Part shown: in pieces, positions 59,633 through 64,000 of the stretch | Layout of the letters: every line of letters begins with the position of its first letter | How positions within the stretch are numbered: position 1 is the first letter of the stretch | NCBI GenBank assembly: GCA_900757795.1 | Contig: CAAEPE010000037.1 | Location: forward strand, 62,001-126,000 | Reading direction: 5' to 3' | Origin: an uncultured Phascolarctobacterium sp. | Lineage (GTDB): Bacteria; Bacillota; Negativicutes; Acidaminococcales; Acidaminococcaceae | DNA length: 64,000 nucleotides | The notes under the pieces: generated by a model | The model's input: the letters and a program-made list of their open reading frames with translations, nothing else | Told to the model about the DNA's origin: nothing | Databases searched by the model: none | Position numbers and translations under genes: made by a program

Positions 59633-60523
59633 TCAGTCTAAAACGTAGAACTGAGACTTAATGCCCTCGTCGCGGCGGCTTAAATAGCGGATGGCGCTGA
59701 GCGCGGCTTTTTGTCCCTGTCCGGCAGCGCGGTTTACTTGCCAGGGTTGGCCGGTGCAATCGCCGCCGGCAAAAACGCCTTCGATATTAGTTTCCGCCTG
59801 ATCGTCCACATAAATGCTGCGGCCGCGAATCTGCAAGCCGGGCAGAAAGCTGTTGAGGGGGTCGCTGGCGCGGAACACAAAAGCAGCCTGCACATTGTAA
59901 AAATCGTCGCCGGTGCGCACGCCCGTAACTTTATCCGTGCCGGTAATTTCCGTAGGCGCATCCATAAGCACCGTGATATTTTTTTTCTTAGGCGGAGTAA
60001 AATTTTGGTAGCGGGGAAAGAAAAATACTTGTTCGCACGTATCGGCAAGATATTCAATTTCATCCATAGCGTCGGGCACGGTAGCAATAGCGGCAACGCG
60101 TTTTTGCTTATATTTATTACCGTCTACGAAAGCGCAGTAACTTACGCCGCGGCCTAAAAATTCTTTTTCGCCGGGAATTAAAGTAGAGCGGGAAATGCCC
60201 GTGGCCAAAACTACGGCATCGGCAGTGTATTCGTCGTGAGGAGTTCCCAAAATAAAGCCTTCGCCAATTTCGCGCAGAGAAATTATTTTTTCTTCTACAA
60301 TCTTAACGTCGGTTTGGCGCAGATGTTTAACGAAAACGTCCATCAGTTCCGTGCCGGAAATAGAGGGAATACCCATATAATCTTCAATTTTGGGCACGCT
60401 GCGTAAACGCGGGCTGAAGCCGTGTGCTTCAAATAAAACAACCTTACGTCCTTTGCTGGCAGCAGTAATCGCCGCAGAAATACCTGCCGGCCCACCGCCG
60501 ATAATGCCAATATCGTATTGCAT
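59633..60523 (-). CDS. thioredoxin-reductase-like flavoprotein without the CxxC
   Basis: 296 residues. The FAD-binding N-terminus (DIGIIGGGPAGISAAITAAS), ADAVVLATGIS and the end GVFAGGDCTGQPWQVNRAAG are typical of TrxB-like enzymes. Where TrxB has CATCDG this protein has YCAFVDG, so one Cys of the redox pair is missing and it cannot reduce thioredoxin in the usual way. The usual second Gly-rich NAD(P)H motif is also weak (AAIATVPDAMDE). It may be a ferredoxin- or other-acceptor NAD(P)H reductase. Confidence 0.8.
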   Translation of the reverse strand: MQYDIGIIGGGPAGISAAITAASKGRKVVLFEAHGFSPRLRSVPKIEDYMGIPSISGTELMDVFVKHLRQTDVKIVEEKIISLREIGEGFILGTPHDEYTADAVVLATGISRSTLIPGEKEFLGRGVSYCAFVDGNKYKQKRVAAIATVPDAMDEIEYLADTCEQVFFFPRYQNFTPPKKKNITVLMDAPTEITGTDKVTGVRTGDDFYNVQAAFVFRASDPLNSFLPGLQIRGRSIYVDDQAETNIEGVFAGGDCTGQPWQVNRAAGQGQKAALSAIRYLSRRDEGIKSQFYVLD

Positions 60524-60722
60524 AAGTCTATCCTCCGTAAATTTATTTTTAGTAATATACTATTCCAATTTTATTGTATGCTTTTTGCGCTTTATAGTCA
60601 AATATTTTCTGTAATAGGCTTGAGATTTTCAAGATACTTGTAAGCTGCTGTATTAAAAGTGTTTATGAATATTATATGCGGCGGCAAGAGCGATATTTTT
60701 TAATATTTTTCTAAAAAAATAC

Positions 60723-60751
60723 TTGCCTTTTTTTGTGGTATGGTGTATTAT
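60723..60751 (+). promoter_or_regulatory. promoter of the tRNA cluster
   Basis: TTGCCT (60723-60728), 17 bases, TATTAT (60746-60751), about 20 bases before tRNA-Lys. The rest of the 250 bases upstream of it shows no gene. Confidence 0.75.
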
Positions 60752-60770
60752 ATTCAAGTAACGTGACCAC

Positions 60771-60846
60771 GGCCCATTAGCTCAGTTGGTAGAGCACCTG
60801 ACTCTTAATCAGGGTGTCGTAGGTTCGAGGCCTACATGGGTCACCA
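60771..60846 (+). tRNA. tRNA-Lys (anticodon CTT)
   Basis: Acceptor GGCCCAT pairs with ATGGGTC; anticodon stem CCTGA/TCAGG around CTCTTAA gives CTT; T-loop GTTCGAGGC; CCA encoded. First gene of a five-tRNA cluster. Confidence 0.95.
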
Positions 60847-60851
60847 AATTT

Positions 60852-60926
60852 GGCCGGTTGGTCAAGCGGTTAAGACACCGCCCTTTCACGGCGGTATCGG
60901 GGGTTCGATTCCCCCACCGGTCACCA
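60852..60926 (+). tRNA. tRNA-Glu (anticodon TTC)
   Basis: Acceptor GGCCGGT pairs with ACCGGTC; anticodon stem CCGCC/GGCGG around CTTTCAC gives TTC; T-loop GTTCGATTC; CCA encoded. Confidence 0.95.
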
Positions 60927-60931
60927 ATTAC

Positions 60932-61007
60932 GGGCGCTTAGCTCAGCTGGGAGAGCGTCTGCCTTACAAGCAGAATGTCAGCGGTTCGATCCCGTTAGCG
61001 CCCACCA
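60932..61007 (+). tRNA. tRNA-Val (anticodon TAC)
   Basis: Acceptor GGGCGCT pairs with AGCGCCC; anticodon stem TCTGC/GCAGA around CTTACAA gives TAC; T-loop GTTCGATCC; CCA encoded. Confidence 0.95.
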
Positions 61008-61047
61008 TTTTTTTTGCCTTTTTGAAATTTTCATAACCTCAATGTAT

Positions 61048-61124
61048 GGCCCGGTGGTTCAGTTGGTTAGAATGCCGCCCTGTCACGGCGGAGGTCGTGG
61101 GTTCGAGTCCCATCCGGGTCGCCA
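61048..61124 (+). tRNA. tRNA-Asp (anticodon GTC)
   Basis: Acceptor GGCCCGG pairs with CCGGGTC; anticodon stem CCGCC/GGCGG around CTGTCAC gives GTC; discriminator G; T-loop GTTCGAGTC; CCA encoded. Confidence 0.95.
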
Positions 61125-61128
61125 TTCT

Positions 61129-61204
61129 GCCTCGGTAGCTCAGTTGGTAGAGCAAAGGACTGAAAATCCTTGTGTCCACAGTTCGATTCTGTGCTGAGGC
61201 ACCA
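61129..61204 (+). tRNA. tRNA-Phe (anticodon GAA)
   Basis: Acceptor GCCTCGG pairs with CTGAGGC by six pairs and a wobble; anticodon stem AAGGA/TCCTT around CTGAAAA gives GAA; T-loop GTTCGATTC; CCA encoded. Confidence 0.95.
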
Positions 61205-61213
61205 TTCAAAAAC

Positions 61214-61242
61214 AACACCTGCTTTGGCGGGTGTTTTTTTAT
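61214..61242 (+). terminator. terminator of the tRNA cluster
   Basis: AACACCTGC pairs with GCGGGTGTT around TTTG, followed by seven T. Confidence 0.9.
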
Positions 61243-61280
61243 AATCTGCTTTTGCTTTTTCGTCAGAAAGGAGCTTGTCC

Positions 61281-61457
61281 ATGTTTGATAAAACTTTCAG
61301 CGATTTTTTTCATGAGGTAAACGGCCCCATTTGGATTCTTATCGGTTTAATCGCTCTGCGCGCTATTTACAGATCCATAAAAAATAAAGACTATGTTCAC
61401 GCCGCCGCTTTTGTGCCGGTAATTGCCGTCGCAGTTTATATGATGTATTTTGCGTAA
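61281..61457 (+). CDS. small membrane protein, hypothetical
   Basis: 58 residues: a short amphipathic start (MFDKTFSDFFHEV) and two hydrophobic helices (IWILIGLIALRAIY and AAFVPVIAVAVYMMYF) with a basic turn between them. ATG at 61281 follows AAAGGAGCTTGTCC. No family is recognised. It lies alone between the tRNA terminator and a bidirectional terminator. Confidence 0.7.
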   Translation: MFDKTFSDFFHEVNGPIWILIGLIALRAIYRSIKNKDYVHAAAFVPVIAVAVYMMYFA

Positions 61458-61463
61458 AATTTT

Positions 61464-61488
61464 GCTCCCCTCAAGGGGAGCTTTTTAT
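61464..61488. terminator. bidirectional terminator
   Basis: GCTCCCCT pairs with AGGGGAGC and T-rich DNA follows; it sits between the small membrane protein gene and the HxlR gene. Confidence 0.85.
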
Positions 61489-61847
61489 TTTTCCTCTAAG
61501 CTCATAGAGCAGTGAGGACATTCGCCGTTTGCGCGCATTAAATTGCTTCCCCATTCGTACATGGCATATAAAATTGGGAACAAGCTTTTTCCTTTTTCTG
61601 TAAGGCTGTATTCTACCTTGGGCGGCACTACGGCGTAAACCGTGCGCTGAACCAAGTCGTCGGCTTCTAATTCGCGCAGCTGCTGAGTGAGCATTTTGGG
61701 CGTAGCCTCCGGCATTAGACGATGTAATTCGTTAAAACGCAAAATGCCGTCGGATAAATGCCATAGCAATAACGCTTTATATTTGCCGCCAATAAGACGC
61801 AGCGTTGCTGAAACAGGGCAGTTGGCGTTTAATTCTTGTTTTTTCAT
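61485..61847 (-). CDS. HxlR-family transcriptional regulator
   Basis: 120 residues, a winged-helix HxlR regulator: CPVSATLRLIGGKYKALLLW, then FNELHRLMPEATPKMLTQQL and EYSLTEKGKSL. There is a Cys in the first helix (NCPVS) and a C-terminal CPHCS, both possible redox or metal sensors. It is divergent from the copper ATPase gene, with shared promoter DNA, so it may control it. ATG at 61847 follows AAAGGAGAAGCAAA. Confidence 0.9.
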   Translation of the reverse strand: MKKQELNANCPVSATLRLIGGKYKALLLWHLSDGILRFNELHRLMPEATPKMLTQQLRELEADDLVQRTVYAVVPPKVEYSLTEKGKSLFPILYAMYEWGSNLMRANGECPHCSMSLEEK

Positions 61848-61891
61848 TTTGCTTCTCCTTTGCAGTATCTTTTTAGATAGTATATATTAAA

Positions 61892-61945
61892 ATAGTGCGT
61901 TCTTGAAATAAAGATAGCATTTGGTATAATATTAGCAGATGCTAA
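61892..61945 (+). promoter_or_regulatory. promoter of the copper ATPase gene
   Basis: TTGAAA, a 16-base spacer and TATAAT (the TATAAT is at about 61925) lie 80 bases before the ATPase start. AGATAGTATATATTAAAATAG next to it is A+T-rich with short repeats and could hold the HxlR operator. Confidence 0.6.
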
Positions 61946-62010
61946 GCATAAAGTCAAAAAGCATCTCGCAAAAAAATTTAGCTTGAAAAAATTTGCGAAA
62001 GGAGAAACTT

Positions 62011-64000
62011 ATGCGTAAAGAACTTTTAGATATAACTGGTATGAGCTGCAGCGCCTGCTCCAGCCGCATTGAAAAGGTTGTGGGGCGTATGGACGGCGTG
62101 GACGAGATGTCGGTTAATCTTTTGACCAACAACGCCCGCGTTACTTATGACGAAACTAAGCTGGATATACCTGCCATTATTGCCCGCATTGAAAAATTAG
62201 GCTTTGGCGCGGCTGTGCATCAGGCTGCGGCTAAGGCAGCTCCGGTAAAACCGGCTGATACGGCGGCGGACGAGCTGCGGGAAATGCGGCGGCGTTTGGC
62301 GCTTTCGCTGGGGTTTACGGTGCCGCTTTTTTATCTGCACATGGGTTTGATGTACGGCTGGCCCTTGCCGAGCTTTGTGCTGGGACAGGAAAATTTGCTG
62401 GTATGCGCTTTGCTGCAGCTGTTTTTCTGCCTGCCGGTGGTGCTTACCGGTCATAAATATTTTTTCCACGGTCTGCGCAATTTATTTAACCGCGCGCCCA
62501 ATATGGATTCGCTGATTGCCATTGGCAGCGGCGCGGCGTTTGTGTACGGCGTGTATGGTCTTGTGGGCTTGGCGTATGTTTTCGGCCATCAGCAGTGGGA
62601 GCGGGTAGGCGCTTTTTATGACGCTCTATATTTTGAATCTGCCGCCATGATTTTGGCTTTGATAACCTTGGGCAAATTTTTGGAAGCCCGCGCCAAAAGC
62701 CGCACATCCGACGCGCTCACGGCTTTAATGCAGCTTGCGCCGCCGACGGCGCTGGTGGAACGCTACGGTGTGCAAGGCGAAATTCCTTTGGAAGAAGTAG
62801 TTACCGGCGATATTTTAATCGTCAAAAGCGGCGCTGCCGTGCCGGTTGACGGCAAAATTATCGAAGGCAGCGGCGCACTGGACGAAAGCGCTCTTACCGG
62901 CGAAAGTCTGCCCGTGGATAAAACTGCGGGCGACAAGGTAACGGGCGGCACCATCAACAAAAGCGGTTATTTTAAAATGGAAGCGACCGCTGTGGGCGGC
63001 GATACTACGCTGGCAAAAATTATTAACTTGGTAGAAGAAGCAACTTCTTCCAAAGCGCCCATTGCCAAGCTGGCGGATAAAATCAGCGGCGTATTTGTGC
63101 CCGTGGTTATTACCATTGCGGTGCTGGCAGCCTGCGTGTGGCTGTTTTTGGGCGAAAGTCTGCATTTTGCTTTGACTATTGCCATTTCTGTGTTGGTTAT
63201 TTCCTGTCCCTGCGCGCTGGGTTTGGCAACGCCTACTGCCATTATGGTGGGCACGGGACGCGGTGCCAAGCAGGGGATTTTGATAAAATCTGCCGCCGCT
63301 TTGGAAACCGCGCACAAAATAGATACTGTCATTTTGGATAAAACCGGCACCATTACGGAAGGCAAGCCCGTTGTTACAGATATTCTGCCGGCAAGCGTCA
63401 GCCGCGAAGAGCTTTTGACTGTGGCGGCTGCTTTGGAAAGGCTTTCGGAGCATCCCTTAGGTCAAGCCGTAATTACTGCCGCCGAGCAAAGCGGCGCCGC
63501 CCAAAATGATTTTACGGTCAGCGAGTATACGCCGCTGGCAGGCCGCGGCTTTACGGCGAAAATTAACGATAAAATTTATGCCGCCGGTAATCTTGCGCTG
63601 ATGGCGGAACAAGGCGTAAATGTGGACGCAGATTTGCAGAAGAAGCACGAAGCTTTGGCGGTAAACGGCAAAACACCGCTGTATTTTGCTCAAGGCGCGC
63701 AGCTTTTGGGCATTATCGCCGTAGCGGATACAGTGAAGCCTACCAGTAAAGCCGCCGTTGCGCAGATGAAGGCCATGGGTCTGCGCGTAATTATGCTTAC
63801 GGGCGACAGCGCCGCTACCGCAGAAGCAATCCGCCGTCAGGTTGATGTGGACGAAGCTATTGCGCAGGTGCTGCCCCAGGATAAGGAGCGCCATGTGCGC
63901 CGCTTGCAGGAAGAGGGACGCATAGTGGCAATGGTAGGCGACGGCATTAACGACGCGCCGGCGTTGGCGCGCGCCGATGTAGGCATTGCTATTGGCGCAG
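62011..64000 (+). CDS. copA: copper-translocating P-type ATPase (partial, cut by window end)
   Basis: 663 codons are visible; the reading frame runs off the window. An N-terminal heavy-metal domain (ITGMSCSACSSRIEKVVGRM, CxxC at residues 13-16), membrane helices, TGES, the CPC ion motif (VISCPCALGLATPTA), the phosphorylated Asp in ILDKTGTITEGKP, the P1B-type SEHPLGQA and GDGINDAPALARADVG are all present. It should export Cu+ (or Ag+). ATG at 62011 follows AAAGGAGAAACTT. The last C-terminal helices lie outside the window. Confidence 0.93.
   Translation, partial: MRKELLDITGMSCSACSSRIEKVVGRMDGVDEMSVNLLTNNARVTYDETKLDIPAIIARIEKLGFGAAVHQAAAKAAPVKPADTAADELREMRRRLALSLGFTVPLFYLHMGLMYGWPLPSFVLGQENLLVCALLQLFFCLPVVLTGHKYFFHGLRNLFNRAPNMDSLIAIGSGAAFVYGVYGLVGLAYVFGHQQWERVGAFYDALYFESAAMILALITLGKFLEARAKSRTSDALTALMQLAPPTALVERYGVQGEIPLEEVVTGDILIVKSGAAVPVDGKIIEGSGALDESALTGESLPVDKTAGDKVTGGTINKSGYFKMEATAVGGDTTLAKIINLVEEATSSKAPIAKLADKISGVFVPVVITIAVLAACVWLFLGESLHFALTIAISVLVISCPCALGLATPTAIMVGTGRGAKQGILIKSAAALETAHKIDTVILDKTGTITEGKPVVTDILPASVSREELLTVAAALERLSEHPLGQAVITAAEQSGAAQNDFTVSEYTPLAGRGFTAKINDKIYAAGNLALMAEQGVNVDADLQKKHEALAVNGKTPLYFAQGAQLLGIIAVADTVKPTSKAAVAQMKAMGLRVIMLTGDSAATAEAIRRQVDVDEAIAQVLPQDKERHVRRLQEEGRIVAMVGDGINDAPALARADVGIAIGA

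Overview
The window is the chromosomal replication-origin region of a Firmicute-type bacterium with an outer membrane, most likely one of the Negativicutes. The Firmicute signs are the order dnaA-dnaN-S4 protein-recF-remB-gyrB-gyrA, the order rpmH-rnpA-yidD-yidC-khpB-mnmE-mnmG-rsmG-noc, and the presence of RemB and Noc. The diderm sign is a filamentous-haemagglutinin/CdiA-type locus. An Acidaminococcaceae-like host is my guess; genus cannot be settled by reading.

Layout. (a) 1-8.1 kb is accessory DNA: a two-gene methyltransferase plus GIY-YIG/helicase module, then a 1.8-kb insertion carrying an AlbA_2-type ATP-binding gene between duplicated 3' ends of tRNA-Arg, beside 76-bp tandem repeats. 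(b) 8.1-14.0 kb is polyphosphate metabolism: ppk, a ppx/gppA paralogue with altered active-site motifs, and a divergent paralogue with intact motifs. (c) 14.0-19.1 kb is a rearranged FHA/CdiA locus: an out-of-frame signal peptide, a C-terminal FHA block with a low-GC putative toxin tip, an overlapping membrane-anchored putative immunity gene, a displaced FHA fragment and repeat-rich DNA. (d) 19.1-24.5 kb holds a GlpA-like / FAD oxidoreductase / DUF1667 operon, a His-rich exported protein and a MATE transporter. (e) 24.5-43.7 kb is the origin core. Genes diverge at about 36 kb, with DnaA-box clusters on both sides of dnaA. Two perfect parS-like palindromes and one Noc-box palindrome lie in this core; one parS is inside the noc terminator. 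(f) 43.9-52.3 kb holds an MFS transporter, small envelope proteins, Rrf2-cysK, an HD protein, an orphan Nif11/double-glycine precursor-like peptide and panCD. Upstream of panC are a 3' remnant of panB and a structured non-coding RNA candidate. (g) 52.9-58.1 kb is a BirA-type biotin regulon (bioY, bioD, bioA, a small membrane protein, a bioW-bioF fusion); bioB is not in the window. (h) 58.2-64.0 kb holds serS, a thioredoxin-reductase-like flavoprotein without the CxxC, five tRNAs, an HxlR regulator and a copper P-type ATPase cut by the window end.

The origin core is conventional. The novelty is in the accessory parts: the restriction-like module, the tRNA-Arg insertion, the scrambled contact-dependent toxin locus, the orphan RiPP-like precursor, the non-coding RNA upstream of panC, and the close pairing of noc, a parS-containing terminator and a Noc box. 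GyrA also carries Arg at the residue equivalent to E. coli Ser83.
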